64,000 bases of DNA from Streptomyces sp. 1331.2 (GCF_900199205.1 NZ_OBMJ01000003.1:291602-355601); one strand, 5' to 3'. Shown: positions 16,802 to 25,886, counted from the first letter of the stretch. The notes: generated from the sequence alone by a model not told the origin. Numbers and translations are program-made.

Positions 16802-18850
16802 TTGCGCTTCAAGTCCCCCGGCAGGCCGCGCCTGCCCAGAGCCCGCAAGCTCCTCGCCGTCCTGCCCGCCCTGGCCATGGCCGGCGCCGGGCTGCTCGTC
16901 ACCGCCCCCGGCGCCACGGCGGCCGCCACCGCGCCGCACTCCGGCGCGCACTCCAACGAGCCCGCCACCGCGACGACGACCGCGACCGCCGCGACGACGA
17001 CCGCCCCCACCAAGCGGCTCTGCGCCGCCCCCACCCACCCCGGTGAGATGGCCTGCCTCGCTCTGGCCCGCACCGACATCGCCCAGCAGCCCGGCCTGGC
17101 ACCGAACATCAACCCCTCCGGCTACGGCCCCAGCGACCTCACCTCCGCCTACAAGCTGCCCGCCTCGGCCGGCTCCGGAGCCACCGTCGCCATCGTCGAC
17201 GCCAACGACGACCCCAACGCCGAGTCCGACCTCGCCACCTACCGCTCCCAGTACAACCTGCCCGCCTGCACCACCGCCAACGGCTGCTTCAAGAAGGTCG
17301 ACCAGCGCGGCGGCACCAGCTACCCGACCGCCGACAGCGGCTGGGCCGGCGAGATCTCGCTCGACGTCGACATGGTCAGCGCGGTCTGCCCCAACTGCCA
17401 CATCCTCCTCGTCGAAGCCGACAGCGCGACCATGGACAACCTGGGCGCCGCCGTCAACACGGCCGTCTCGCTCGGCGCCAAGTACGTCTCCAACAGCTAC
17501 GGCGGCTCCGAGGACTCCACCGACCCCAGCTCGGACAGCAGCTACTTCTACCACCCCGGCGTCGCCATCACCGTCTCCTCCGGTGACTCCGGCTACGGCG
17601 TCGAGTACCCGGCCGCCTCGCAGTACGTCACCGCGGTCGGCGGCACCAGCCTCAACCGCGCCTCCAACACCCGCGGTTGGAGCGAGAGCGTGTGGGGAAG
17701 CAGCTCCGGCGGCAACGGCGCCGGCTCCGGCTGCTCCGCGTACGACGCCAAGCCGAGCTGGCAGCACGACACCGGCTGCGCCAAGCGCACCGTCGCCGAC
17801 GTCTCCGCGGTCGCCGACCCGGCCACCGGCGTCGCCGTCTACCAGACGTACGGCGGCAGCGGCTGGAACGTCTACGGCGGCACCAGTGCCTCGTCCCCGA
17901 TCATCGCCGCCGTCTACGCGCTGGCCGGCACTCCGGCCTCCGGCACCACCCCGGCCTCCTACCCGTACGCGCACACCGGCTCGCTGTTCGACGTGACCAG
18001 CGGCGCCAACGGCAGCTGCTCCCCGTCCTACCTCTGCACCGCCGGCAGCGGCTACGACGGCCCGACCGGGCTCGGCACCCCCAACGGCACCGCCGCCTTC
18101 ACCAACGGCAGCACCGGCGGCAACACCGTCACCGTCACCAACCCGGGCAACCAGACCACCGCCCAGGGCGGCTCGGTCAGCCTGCAGATCCACGCCACCG
18201 ACTCCGCCTCCGGCCAGACCCTCAGCTACAGCGCGAGCGGCCTGCCCACCGGGCTGTCCGTCAACTCCGGCACCGGCCTGATCACCGGCACCGCGAGCAC
18301 GGCCGGCAGCTACACCGCGACGGTGACCGCCACCGACGCCACCGGCGCCAGCGGCTCCACCACCTTCGGCTGGACCGTCACCGGCACCGGCGGCGGCTGC
18401 ACCGGCACCCAGCTGCTCGGCAACCCCGGCTTCGAGACCGGCAGCGCCTCCCCCTGGACGGCGACCAGCGGCGTCATCGACAACAGCAGCAGCGAGCCCG
18501 CGCACGGCGGCAGCTGGAAGGCCTGGCTCGACGGCTACGGCTCCAGCCACACCGACACGCTCGCCCAGACCGTCACCATCCCGTCCGGCTGCCGGGCCAC
18601 CCTCAGCTTCTACCTGCACATCGACACGGGTGAGTCCGGCTCCACCGCTTACGACAAGCTGACCGTCCAGGCCGGCTCCACCACCCTGGCCACCTTCAGC
18701 AACGTCAACGCGGCCGCGGGCTACACCCTGCGCAGCTACGACCTCTCCGCCTTCGCCGGCCAGAGCGTCACCGTCAAGTTCACCGGCACCGAGGACTCCT
18801 CCCTCCAGACCAGCTTCGTCATCGACGACACCTCCCTCACCACTTCCTGA
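16802..18850 (+). CDS. Secreted S53 (sedolisin/kumamolisin-like) serine-carboxyl peptidase
   Basis: 682 residues. TTG 16802 is chosen because GGAGG lies eight bases upstream and a Sec signal follows (basic RPRLPRARK, then LLAVLPALAMAGAGLLV). The catalytic domain is compact. Glu and Asp lie in GEISLDVDM (E-x3-D), the oxyanion Asp is in VSSGDSGYG, and the Ser is in YGGTSASSPI; all catalytic residues are present. The pro-domain seems short or absent. After the peptidase come an immunoglobulin-like repeat (NPGNQTTAQGGSVSLQI, SGLPTGLSVNSGTGLITGTA) and a C-terminal jelly-roll/CBM-like domain (LLGNPGFETGSASPW). It should act outside the cell on protein at low pH, with the last domains binding surface or polymer. 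Confidence 0.9.
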   Translation: MRFKSPGRPRLPRARKLLAVLPALAMAGAGLLVTAPGATAAATAPHSGAHSNEPATATTTATAATTTAPTKRLCAAPTHPGEMACLALARTDIAQQPGLAPNINPSGYGPSDLTSAYKLPASAGSGATVAIVDANDDPNAESDLATYRSQYNLPACTTANGCFKKVDQRGGTSYPTADSGWAGEISLDVDMVSAVCPNCHILLVEADSATMDNLGAAVNTAVSLGAKYVSNSYGGSEDSTDPSSDSSYFYHPGVAITVSSGDSGYGVEYPAASQYVTAVGGTSLNRASNTRGWSESVWGSSSGGNGAGSGCSAYDAKPSWQHDTGCAKRTVADVSAVADPATGVAVYQTYGGSGWNVYGGTSASSPIIAAVYALAGTPASGTTPASYPYAHTGSLFDVTSGANGSCSPSYLCTAGSGYDGPTGLGTPNGTAAFTNGSTGGNTVTVTNPGNQTTAQGGSVSLQIHATDSASGQTLSYSASGLPTGLSVNSGTGLITGTASTAGSYTATVTATDATGASGSTTFGWTVTGTGGGCTGTQLLGNPGFETGSASPWTATSGVIDNSSSEPAHGGSWKAWLDGYGSSHTDTLAQTVTIPSGCRATLSFYLHIDTGESGSTAYDKLTVQAGSTTLATFSNVNAAAGYTLRSYDLSAFAGQSVTVKFTGTEDSSLQTSFVIDDTSLTTS

Positions 18851-18922
18851 CCGGTCCCCCGACGCCCGCAGGGGCCACAGGGATCACCGGGCCACAGGAA
18901 CCATCGGGCCACAGGAACCGCG

Positions 18923-18954
18923 GGGGCCGCAGCGCGCGCAGGCGCTGCGGCCCC
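18923..18954 (+). terminator. Strong hairpin after the S53 peptidase
   Basis: A 13-bp perfect stem (GGGGCCGCAGCGC and complement) with a six-base loop, 72 bp after the stop. It follows a short repeated block (GGGCCACAGGAACC, twice). Confidence 0.75.
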
Positions 18955-19029
18955 TGCGGCATTGCGCGTCATGCACCTCAGCGGCGCCCGCCCGGGGCGG
19001 CAAACCGACCGCATGCGACCATATCCGCC

Positions 19030-20280
19030 ATGTTCAGCACATCTCCGCCGGATCGGGACACCTCCCCGCCCGACCCGCGACGCCGCCTCCTGCTCGAACT
19101 CGGTGCGGGCCTGTTGAGCGGCGGCCTGCCCGTCCACGACGTGGAGGAGGAGCTGCGCGGGCTCGGACGGGCCCTGGGGGCGCCCGACGTACGGGTCGCC
19201 GCCCTGACCACCGGGCTCTTCGTCGCGCTGGACGCGGACGACGCGGCCGCGTTCGAGCCCGTCGGCGCCGCGCTGCGGTTCGAGCAGACGGCCGACGTCC
19301 TCGACCTGGTGCACCGGCTGCGCGCGGGCGGACTCGACGGGCACCAGGCGCTGCGCGACCTGGACGCGATCCGCCGGGCGCCGGCCCGCTGGCCCGCCTG
19401 GGTCGCCGACCTGGGGATCCTGCCGGTCGGGGTCGGGCTCTGCCTCTACCTGCAGCCGGTGGCGGTGAACGTCCTCGTCACCGCGATCGGCTCGCTGATC
19501 GTGGTGGGCCTCACCATGACGGCCCGCCGACTGCGGCTGGTGCGACCGCTGCTGCCGGTCACCGCCGGCTTCCTGGTCTCCGTCCTCGTCCTGGCCGCCG
19601 CCCGCGCCTCGCTGCTGGACGGGCCGCTGCGCACGATCGTCGCCACCCTGGCGATCCTGCTGCCGGGCGGCCTCCTGGTGACCGGCCTGTCGGAGATCGC
19701 CGCGGGCGCGGCCAGCGCCGGGACGGCCCGGCTGGTGTCCGGCTCCGTCCAGCTGGCGCTCTTCCTCACCGGCGTGGTCGCCGCCGCCACCGCCACCGGC
19801 GTCCCCGCCTCCGCCCTGGCCAACACCCAGGTGGCGACGCCCAGTTGGTGGATGATCTGCCTGGGCCTGGCGCTCGCCGTGGCCGGCGTCGTGATCAACG
19901 TCAACACCCCGCCGACCGCCATCCCGTGGATCGTGGCGGTGATTGCGGTGACGGCCTGTGTGCAGGTCACGGTGACCACCGCCAACGGCGCGGCGGTCGG
20001 CGGCCTGGCCGGCGCGGTCACCGCCGCGGCCGCCGCCACCGTCGCGCACTGGCTGCGGCGCGGCTCCTCCTGGCAGGTGCTCTACCTCCCGGCCTTCTGG
20101 ATCGTCGTCCCCGGCTCCTTCGGCCTGCTCAACACCGCGCAGATCGAGGTCGGCAACGGGGCGCACGCCGTCCTGACCGCCGTGTCGGCCGTGTTCGGCG
20201 TCTCCGTCGGCACCCTGATCGGCTCGGTGATCAGCCGCATCCCCCGGCCCACGGCCGCCCTACTGCACCTGCGGGCCTGA
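19030..20280 (+). CDS. Threonine/serine exporter, ThrE family
   Basis: 416 residues: a soluble N-terminal domain (about 1-125, with the family's LLLELGAGLLSGGLPVHDVE opening that resembles a hydrolase-like amphipathic region) followed by ten hydrophobic segments. The arrangement, five helices of the ThrE_1 half and five of the ThrE_2 half fused in one chain, is the standard actinobacterial ThrE. It exports threonine and serine using the proton gradient. It is monocistronic. A weak ribosome site precedes ATG 19030. Confidence 0.88.
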   Translation: MFSTSPPDRDTSPPDPRRRLLLELGAGLLSGGLPVHDVEEELRGLGRALGAPDVRVAALTTGLFVALDADDAAAFEPVGAALRFEQTADVLDLVHRLRAGGLDGHQALRDLDAIRRAPARWPAWVADLGILPVGVGLCLYLQPVAVNVLVTAIGSLIVVGLTMTARRLRLVRPLLPVTAGFLVSVLVLAAARASLLDGPLRTIVATLAILLPGGLLVTGLSEIAAGAASAGTARLVSGSVQLALFLTGVVAAATATGVPASALANTQVATPSWWMICLGLALAVAGVVINVNTPPTAIPWIVAVIAVTACVQVTVTTANGAAVGGLAGAVTAAAAATVAHWLRRGSSWQVLYLPAFWIVVPGSFGLLNTAQIEVGNGAHAVLTAVSAVFGVSVGTLIGSVISRIPRPTAALLHLRA

Positions 20281-20456
20281 CGGTACGGGCAGGACGACCC
20301 TGGCGAGCGGGCGGGCCGGCCGTCGGGCTGGGGGCTGGCGGGCGGCTTCGGGGGGCGCGCGACCCAGGGCGTGGCGTGCGCGGTCGCGCAACGGATCATG
20401 CACGGATTCCCGCGATTCCCCCACATGGCGGCACTCCGTGGGCGGATCATGTCCGT

Positions 20457-20918
20457 GTGCCGATCACCCCGAACCCGCCCCAGCATCAGTCCCAGTCCCA
20501 GCCCCCGACCGCCCGGCCCGCGAACGCCGCGACCGCGAGCACCGGGGCCGCGAGCTGGGAGGATCGGCTGGAGAGATGGGTCGAGGTGTGCGCCTCCCAA
20601 CTGTCCTGGTGGGGCCACGACTTCACCGACGGTGCGTGGCCGGACACCGAGGACCTGGCCGTCCTGCTCACCCGCACTGTGCACGAGAGCGCCGAGTCCT
20701 CGGCACTGCGCCCGGCCCACCACGCCCTGACCGGCGCGCTCGGCTCCGTCCACGCCGCCGAACGCTGGCTGCTGCCCCCGTCCTGCGCCGCCGCCCCCGC
20801 CATGGCCTGCCGGCACCTGCGCGAGGCCGCCGACCTCCTGCGCACCGCCCGCCGCCAGCTGTCGGGCCCCGGTGCCATCGGGCCGACAGCCGTCGGCATC
20901 CCGCCGTCCTCCGGCTGA
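20457..20918 (+). CDS. Hypothetical protein (153 aa), helical
   Basis: A disordered Pro/Gln/Thr N-terminus (PITPNPPQHQSQSQPP) followed by a helical domain: WEDRLERWVEVCASQLSWWG, then EDLAVLLTRTVHESAESS, ALRPAHHALTGALGSVHAAE and CRHLREAADLLRTARRQLSG. The hydrophobic spacing and the absence of rare codons make it credible. Conserved hypotheticals of this type exist in Streptomyces. GTG 20457 is the first start in the coherent frame and has no clear ribosome site. The 175 bp before it hold no gene. Confidence 0.55.
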   Translation: MPITPNPPQHQSQSQPPTARPANAATASTGAASWEDRLERWVEVCASQLSWWGHDFTDGAWPDTEDLAVLLTRTVHESAESSALRPAHHALTGALGSVHAAERWLLPPSCAAAPAMACRHLREAADLLRTARRQLSGPGAIGPTAVGIPPSSG

Positions 20919-20958
20919 GCGCTTGACGGTCCCCGCGCGGTCCGCCTTTCCTGTCCCC

Positions 20959-21543
20959 ATGGCGGAACCGACCTCCAGCGTCCTCGACGTGCTGACGGCG
21001 TCGATGGGTGCACTCCCCGTGTTCGACATCGCGTACTTCCTGCCGTGCGGGACGGTGAAGGACAGGGTGCTCAAGCACGACCTCCTGCACGTGCTCCTGA
21101 TCGACCGGGCGTGGCCGGTGACCTTCCGGTTCGAGGACGAGTACTGCGCGGCCGTCGTCCAGGCCGTTCTGATGAGGGACAGCCGCGTGTCCGCCCGCTC
21201 GGTGACGCCGAACGGGCGGCCACCCGCGGCCACCGTCACCGCTACCGCACCCGTGCCCGCTTCCGTGCCCAGCCTGGACGAGATCCGGGAGGTGACCGTT
21301 CCCAGCGTGGTGGACTTCCTGAGGTTCGTGCTGGTCCGGCTCGGCCTGCGCGTCCCGGACGACTTCCGGCTGCCGGACGGCGACTTCGTCAGCGCGCACT
21401 ACCGCCTGGGCCTGCGCTTCGCGGACGAGTTCCGGACCGAGTTCGGCGAGGACTACGCCTCGGTACCGGCCGACGTGCTGAAGGACCTCCCCTTCGCCGA
21501 CGTGGCCCGGAGCTTCCGCCGCGCGGCCGGAGCCGCGCGCTAG
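20959..21543 (+). CDS. Hypothetical protein (194 aa)
   Basis: Acidic soluble protein starting MAEPTSSVLDVLTASMGALP. Contains an aromatic-rich segment (FEDEYCAAVVQAVLMRD), a Pro/Ala/Thr linker and a helical C-terminus (FLRFVLVRLGLRVPDDFRLP, YRLGLRFADEFRTEFGEDYA). Family not recognised. ATG 20959 starts the coherent part; the open frame extends upstream over the previous gene's end. It follows the 20457 gene by 40 bp, so the two may be co-transcribed. Confidence 0.55.
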   Translation: MAEPTSSVLDVLTASMGALPVFDIAYFLPCGTVKDRVLKHDLLHVLLIDRAWPVTFRFEDEYCAAVVQAVLMRDSRVSARSVTPNGRPPAATVTATAPVPASVPSLDEIREVTVPSVVDFLRFVLVRLGLRVPDDFRLPDGDFVSAHYRLGLRFADEFRTEFGEDYASVPADVLKDLPFADVARSFRRAAGAAR

Positions 21544-21619
21544 GAGCTGTCCGGCCGATCTTGATGTGGAACCTCTGGGGTCTGGCGCCGATACGATCTT
21601 TGCGGCAGAAGGGGAGGGT

Positions 21620-21913
21620 ATGGAGGACGTCTTCGATGTGACCGGAAGACCACCATGTGGTTGGATGCACGCGCTCTTCGGCGGTGGGCCCTACGGCGAG
21701 GACGTCGGCCGGTGCGTGCCCGGGCCGCCTGCTCCCGAGACGATCACGGCTCCGCTATCGGAAGGCGGCGAGTATGTGTACCGGCTGGTGACGGTCGGCT
21801 CGTGGTCGGCACCGGATGACCCCATCGCTGTCTACAACGACACCGGGCCTGTGCCTGACCCGCCGCTGTCGGAGTTGGAGAAGTCCTGGCTCAACCGCCG
21901 CGCCGGCCAGTAG
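21620..21913 (+). CDS. Small hypothetical protein (97 aa)
   Basis: 97 residues beginning MEDVFDVTGRPPCGWMHALF. GGGGAGGG immediately precedes ATG 21620, which argues strongly for this start. The sequence is a small beta-rich domain (EYVYRLVTVGSWSAPDDPIA) with a charged tail ending LEKSWLNRRAGQ. I recognise no family. It lies alone between the 20959 gene and the TetR operator region. Confidence 0.55.
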   Translation: MEDVFDVTGRPPCGWMHALFGGGPYGEDVGRCVPGPPAPETITAPLSEGGEYVYRLVTVGSWSAPDDPIAVYNDTGPVPDPPLSELEKSWLNRRAGQ

Positions 21914-22033
21914 CTCCGGGTGGAGGGCGGCTACGCACGCGTCCGCTTGGTGAGCTTCGTGGAGCATGCTGAGTCGTGCGGTGCTGCATTCCCACAGGTC
22001 GGGTCGGTTTCGCCGAAAGGCGCCCCGCCGAAA

Positions 22034-22100
22034 TCTAGCGCCGCTAGATGCCAAGGCAACGCTAGCACTGCTGCCGTTCGATTGTCTAGCGGTGCTAGGA
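22034..22100 (+). promoter_or_regulatory. Palindromic operators before the tetR-type gene
   Basis: A perfect 15-bp palindrome TCTAGCGCCGCTAGA (22034-22048) and a second, imperfect copy TCTAGCGGTGCTAGGA (22085-22100) just before the ATG at 22108. A GCTAGC core lies between them near 22071. TetR-family proteins usually bind such sites and repress their own gene, so this is probably the autoregulatory operator. Confidence 0.65.
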
Positions 22101-22107
22101 TCGAATC

Positions 22108-22686
22108 ATGTCGGTACAGGAACGCAAGCAGCGCGAACGGGCGGAGCGCGAGCGCCTCATCGTGGCGACGGCCCGCGAACTCGCCGAGCAGGACGGCTGG
22201 GAGGCGGTCACCACCCGCCGGCTCGCCGAGCGCATCGAGTACAGCCAGCCCGTCCTCTACAGCCACTTCCGCGGCAAGCGCGAGATCATCGGCGCCGTCG
22301 CCCTGGAGGGCGCCGCCGAGCTGGCCGCGGCGGTACGGGCGGCGACCTCGGCCGCCGACGGCCCGCGCGCCCGGGTCGCCGCCCTCGCCCGCGCCTACCT
22401 CGACTTCGCCGCCCGCAACCCGGCGGTCTACGACGCCATCTTCGAGCTCGACGGCGGCCTGGCCTTCGCCCACGAGGACACCCCGGAACCCCTGAAGGAC
22501 GCCTTCGCCGCCCTGCTGGAAAGCCTCGGCGAGGTCGCCGGGGACGGCGTCCACCCCGGACTGTTCACCGAGACCTTCTGGGCGGCCCTGCACGGACTGG
22601 CCACGCTGACCCGCGCAGGACGGCTGCCCCCGGAGGACACCGAGCCGAGGCTGGACCTGCTCGTGGACCGGCTCGCCGTGCTCTGA
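22108..22686 (+). CDS. TetR/AcrR-family transcriptional regulator
   Basis: 192 residues. The N-terminal DNA-binding domain has the TetR helix-turn-helix (TTRRLAERIEYSQPVLYSHF, residues about 38-57) after a basic start (ERKQRERAERERLIVATARE). The C-terminal ligand domain (LDFAARNPAVYDAIFELDGG, FTETFWAALHGLATLTRAGR) is of the WHG/TetR_C_13 type. ATG 22108 is preceded by AGGA and lies eight bases after the last operator half-site, so bound repressor would block its own transcription. The usual regulated neighbour seems reduced to a 20-codon open frame (22702-22764, MTHYLPLLATAADRPGGKNV), so its target may be elsewhere. Confidence 0.9.
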   Translation: MSVQERKQRERAERERLIVATARELAEQDGWEAVTTRRLAERIEYSQPVLYSHFRGKREIIGAVALEGAAELAAAVRAATSAADGPRARVAALARAYLDFAARNPAVYDAIFELDGGLAFAHEDTPEPLKDAFAALLESLGEVAGDGVHPGLFTETFWAALHGLATLTRAGRLPPEDTEPRLDLLVDRLAVL

Positions 22687-22866
22687 CGGGCCGTACACGC
22701 TATGACCCACTACCTGCCGCTGCTCGCCACAGCGGCCGACCGGCCCGGCGGGAAGAACGTGTGACCCGCTTCGACCACCACCCGGCCGACATGAGCACGC
22801 GCCGGCCGTACCGAGTCCCCCGAGTACCCCGAGTCCCCGTCCCCGAACACTCCCGGAGGTAGCACC

Positions 22867-23352
22867 GTGGAGAGCCTTCGCCAAGCCGTGGCGGTCATCG
22901 CCCATGACCGGGCCCGGCAGCTGGTAGCGACGATCCACTACGCCGCGAACAGCTGGAGCACGACACCGGCGTGGACGATCCCCGGCGGCAAGGTCGAGGT
23001 CGGCGAACGCCTCGACCAGGCCGCCGCCCGCGAACTCCGCGAGGAGACCGGGCTGATCACCGACCCGGAGGACCTGCGGCTCGTGCACACGATCCAGGTC
23101 CGGGCCGGCTGGGACGGCAAGGGCCCGTTCCTGCTGTCGGTGTTCCTCGCCACCACCTGGCGCGGCGAGCTGACGAACACCGAGCCGGACAAGCACCTCG
23201 CCGTCACCTGGTCCCCGGCCGACGCGCCGCCGCTGCCGATGTTCCCGACCGCGCACGCCGCCCTCACCCTCCACTTCTCGGGCGGACGCGGCTTCTCCAC
23301 CCACGGCTGGGACGACGAACGCTTCGACCCGCGCACCCTGGTCGGCGCGTGA
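22867..23352 (+). CDS. NUDIX hydrolase
   Basis: 161 residues. The NUDIX box is complete: GGKVEVGERLDQAAARELRE followed by ETGL, fitting G-x5-E-x7-REUxEExGU. The family hydrolyses nucleoside diphosphates linked to another moiety and needs a divalent metal. The strand pattern (AVAVIAHDRARQLVATIHYA, FLLSVFLATTWRG) suits an ADP-ribose/MutT-like enzyme. The exact substrate is not given by sequence. GTG 22867 has GGAGG eight bases upstream. Its stop overlaps the start of the next small gene. Confidence 0.88.
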   Translation: MESLRQAVAVIAHDRARQLVATIHYAANSWSTTPAWTIPGGKVEVGERLDQAAARELREETGLITDPEDLRLVHTIQVRAGWDGKGPFLLSVFLATTWRGELTNTEPDKHLAVTWSPADAPPLPMFPTAHAALTLHFSGGRGFSTHGWDDERFDPRTLVGA

Positions 23353-23588
23353 GGGCGATGGGCCGACACCGACGCCCGCCGGCCCCGGAGCTGCCGGCCG
23401 ACACCGACGCGCGGCTGCGCGCGATCGCCGAGCAGCGGTGCGTCGTGGAGGAGGGCGTCGCCACGTTCCCCGAGAGCACCGTCCCGTACGCCTACCGCAC
23501 CGTGCACCGGCCCGACGGCACCGTGGACCGGCACCTCGTCCGACTCGACCCGCCGCCCCCGCACCCGCACCCGCGGCCACCCCGCTGA
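23349..23588 (+). CDS. Small hypothetical protein coupled to the NUDIX gene (79 aa)
   Basis: GTG 23349 overlaps the NUDIX stop (GTGA), the usual sign of translational coupling. 79 residues: an acidic helix (DTDARLRAIAEQRCVVEEG), a short beta segment (TVPYAYRTVHRPDGTVDRHL) and a Pro/His-rich tail (PPPPHPHPRPPR). No family recognised. The tail may be low-complexity coding or beyond a true end. Confidence 0.45.
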   Translation: MRAMGRHRRPPAPELPADTDARLRAIAEQRCVVEEGVATFPESTVPYAYRTVHRPDGTVDRHLVRLDPPPPHPHPRPPR

Positions 23589-23751
23589 CCGCCCCCCATC
23601 CGGAGGAACCCCGTGCCCGATCCTGCCGTGCCCCCATCGGTCGTTGCTCGGCGGCACGGTGCCACGGACCACCGCCGGCGGGGTCCGCATCGCTGACTCA
23701 CTGCCAGGCGAGCAGCTCAGGGCCGTTGGCCGGTCGGAGCCGGGAGCGCCG

Positions 23752-24351
23752 TCAGTAGCCGACGCGGAAGGTCGCGTCCTGCCGTTCGGTGGCCGTCGAG
23801 ATCGGGTCGATGCGCAGGAGGTAGTCGGAGTGCCGGAGGTACCGGGTTGGGAAGTTGTATGACTTGAGCCGGTTCCAGTCCGGTGCACCCCACTTGGCGA
23901 GCAGGTTGTCGTACTCGGCGGTGGCGACGGTCGTGATGCCGCAGTGCTTGGAGTTGAGCGACTGGGTGTAGGTCTTCTGGTCGAGCGGGGTCCAGGTGCC
24001 GACCGCCAGGTCGGTGGTCTGCCAGGAGTAGAAGACGCCGTTGGGCGTGTAGGTGTCGCCCCACATCCAGGAGGTACTGGAGGTGAGGGACTTGACGACG
24101 GTAGGGGCCTCGGTGCCGCCGTGTGAGACGGCCGGGGTGAAGGGCGTGAAGCTGCCCGGGGCGAGCGAGGTGGAGCGGGTGCCCAGCAGTGTCCCGTTCC
24201 TGTTGTTCTTGAAGTAGAGGTAGTTGACGCCGTTCACGCCCACCGTCATGTCGCCGTCGATCGCGTCGTACCCGGGGTCGAAGTAGACCTGCGGCGCCGA
24301 GACCGTGACGAAGTCGGTGGTGTAGTTGACCGACGAGTAGATGACTTTCGA
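23752..24351 (-). pseudogene. C-terminal fragment of a secreted GH43-like glycosidase
   Basis: About 200 codons without a start. The sequence has the look of a five-bladed GH43-type hydrolase: VYFDPGYDAIDGDMTVGVNG, NYLYFKNNRNGTLLG, then EAPTVVKSLTSSTSWMWGDT with PNGVFYSWQTTDL, and a C-terminal tail ending ERQDATFRVGY. The N-terminal blades and signal peptide are missing. The similarity ends at about 24351, exactly where the histidine kinase frame begins. The break looks like a recombination or deletion junction. As it stands it cannot be translated. Confidence 0.6.
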
Positions 24352-24370
24352 CAGATTTGGCGGGCGCCGC

Positions 24371-25879
24371 GTGATCCGTAGGGTCAGGGGGGTGTGGACG
24401 AGTACGCGATGGGTGGACCGGGGGCTGCTGGCGGTGGCGGCGGGCGCGGTCGGGCTGGGTTCGGTGGCCATCTGGTGGGTGTTGGCCGCGATCGCGGCGG
24501 CGTTCCTGGCCGGCCTGCGCATGGAGCGGGCCCGGCCGGCGGTGGTGGTGCTGGGGGTGCTGGTCGCCGTCGGCGTCCTGGCGGTGGTGGCGGTACCGGC
24601 GTGGACGGTGCGGGGGACGTCGTTCGTGTCCCTGCTGGTCTGCGCCGGGATGGGCCCGTGGATGGTGGGCCGGTTCTGGCGGCAGTCGCAGGAACTGGTG
24701 CGGGCCGGGTGGGAGCGGGCGGAGCGGGCCGAGCGCGAACAGCAACTGGTCGCCGAGCAGGCCCGGTTGCGCGAACGGGCGCGGATCGCGCAGGACATGC
24801 ACGACGCCCTCGGCCATGACCTGAGCCTGATCGCCCTGCGGGCCGGCGCACTGAAGCTGGCACCCGACCTGGCCCCGCCGCACCGGCAGGCGGCCCAGGA
24901 GATCCGGGCGGGTGCGGCGGCCGCGGTCGAGCGTCTGGGCGAGGTGATCGGCGTCCTGCGCGAGGAGGCCGAGGGGCGAGCCGCCCCCGGCCCCGCGGAT
25001 GCCGGCATCCCGCAGCTGGTGCAGGAGGCGGCCGCGGCCGGCCTGGACGTGCGGCTCACGGTCACCGGGGAGGCGGACGGCATGCCGCGCGCGGCCGAGC
25101 ACGCCGCGTACCGGGTGGTGCAGGAGGGGCTGACCAACGCCACCAAGCACGCCGCGGGCGCGCCGGTCACCGTGCGGGTGACGTACACGCCGGAGGGCGC
25201 CCACGTCCGGGTGGCCAACGACGCCCCGGCCGTGGCCCCGACGGCGGCCGCGCCGGCAGCCGCGCCGGCAGCCCCGGTGAACACCCCGCCCGCCGCCCCG
25301 CCCGCCACCCCGGTGGCTGTGCCGGGCACCGGCGGCCGGGGCCTGCTCGGCCTGGCCGAGCGGGTGCGCCTGGCGGGCGGCACCTTCGAGCACGGGCCCC
25401 GCGCCGGGGGCGGGGGCTTCGAGGTGTCCGCCCGCCTCCCGCGCTCCGCCGCCGTGTCCGTCCCCTCCCCCGCGCCCGGGCCGGCGGCCGTCTCGCCGGC
25501 CCGGGAACTGCGCCACGCCCGCCGCCGGGTGGTCCGGATGGTGGTGGCGGTCGTCCTGGTGCCGCTGCTCACCGCGCTGGCACTGGTCACGGTGCTGCGC
25601 GGGTGGGCCGTCCACACGGCCGGACGCGCCGTGCTGGACCCGGCCGACTACGCGTCGCTGCGGGTCGGGCAGGACCGGGCGACGGTGCAGCCGTTCCTGC
25701 CGGAGCACCAGGTTCCGTACCATCCGTCAGTGGGCGATCCACCGCCCCGGGCAGAAGGAGTGACGTGCGAGTACTACGCGATGACGGCCGCGGCGTTCGA
25801 CGACGACCGGTCCGGGGACGCGTACCGGCTCTGCTTCCGGGGGGACGTGCTGGTCTCCCTGGACGCCCTGGTCGAGTGA
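24371..25879 (+). CDS. NarL-type sensor histidine kinase with extra C-terminal membrane domain
   Basis: About 502 residues; start uncertain (ATG 24341, GTG 24371 and GTG 24392 are in frame). Four hydrophobic N-terminal segments, then the HisKA_3 dimerisation helix with the phospho-acceptor His (ARIAQDMHDALGHDLSLIAL), the ATP-binding N box (EGLTNATKHA) and G box (GTGGRGLLGLAERVRLAGG). An Ala/Pro-rich insert separates N and G boxes. Unusually the chain continues after the kinase core with another membrane helix (VVRMVVAVVLVPLLTALALV) and about 100 residues that would be extracytoplasmic (GQDRATVQPFLPEHQVPYHP). It pairs with the response regulator eight bases downstream. Confidence 0.85.
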   Translation: MIRRVRGVWTSTRWVDRGLLAVAAGAVGLGSVAIWWVLAAIAAAFLAGLRMERARPAVVVLGVLVAVGVLAVVAVPAWTVRGTSFVSLLVCAGMGPWMVGRFWRQSQELVRAGWERAERAEREQQLVAEQARLRERARIAQDMHDALGHDLSLIALRAGALKLAPDLAPPHRQAAQEIRAGAAAAVERLGEVIGVLREEAEGRAAPGPADAGIPQLVQEAAAAGLDVRLTVTGEADGMPRAAEHAAYRVVQEGLTNATKHAAGAPVTVRVTYTPEGAHVRVANDAPAVAPTAAAPAAAPAAPVNTPPAAPPATPVAVPGTGGRGLLGLAERVRLAGGTFEHGPRAGGGGFEVSARLPRSAAVSVPSPAPGPAAVSPARELRHARRRVVRMVVAVVLVPLLTALALVTVLRGWAVHTAGRAVLDPADYASLRVGQDRATVQPFLPEHQVPYHPSVGDPPPRAEGVTCEYYAMTAAAFDDDRSGDAYRLCFRGDVLVSLDALVE

Positions 25880-25886
25880 GCGCCCG

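Noticed and set aside
22702..22764. 20-codon ORF after the TetR gene
   Set aside because: ATG without ribosome site and too short to judge; mentioned only as a possible truncated neighbour.
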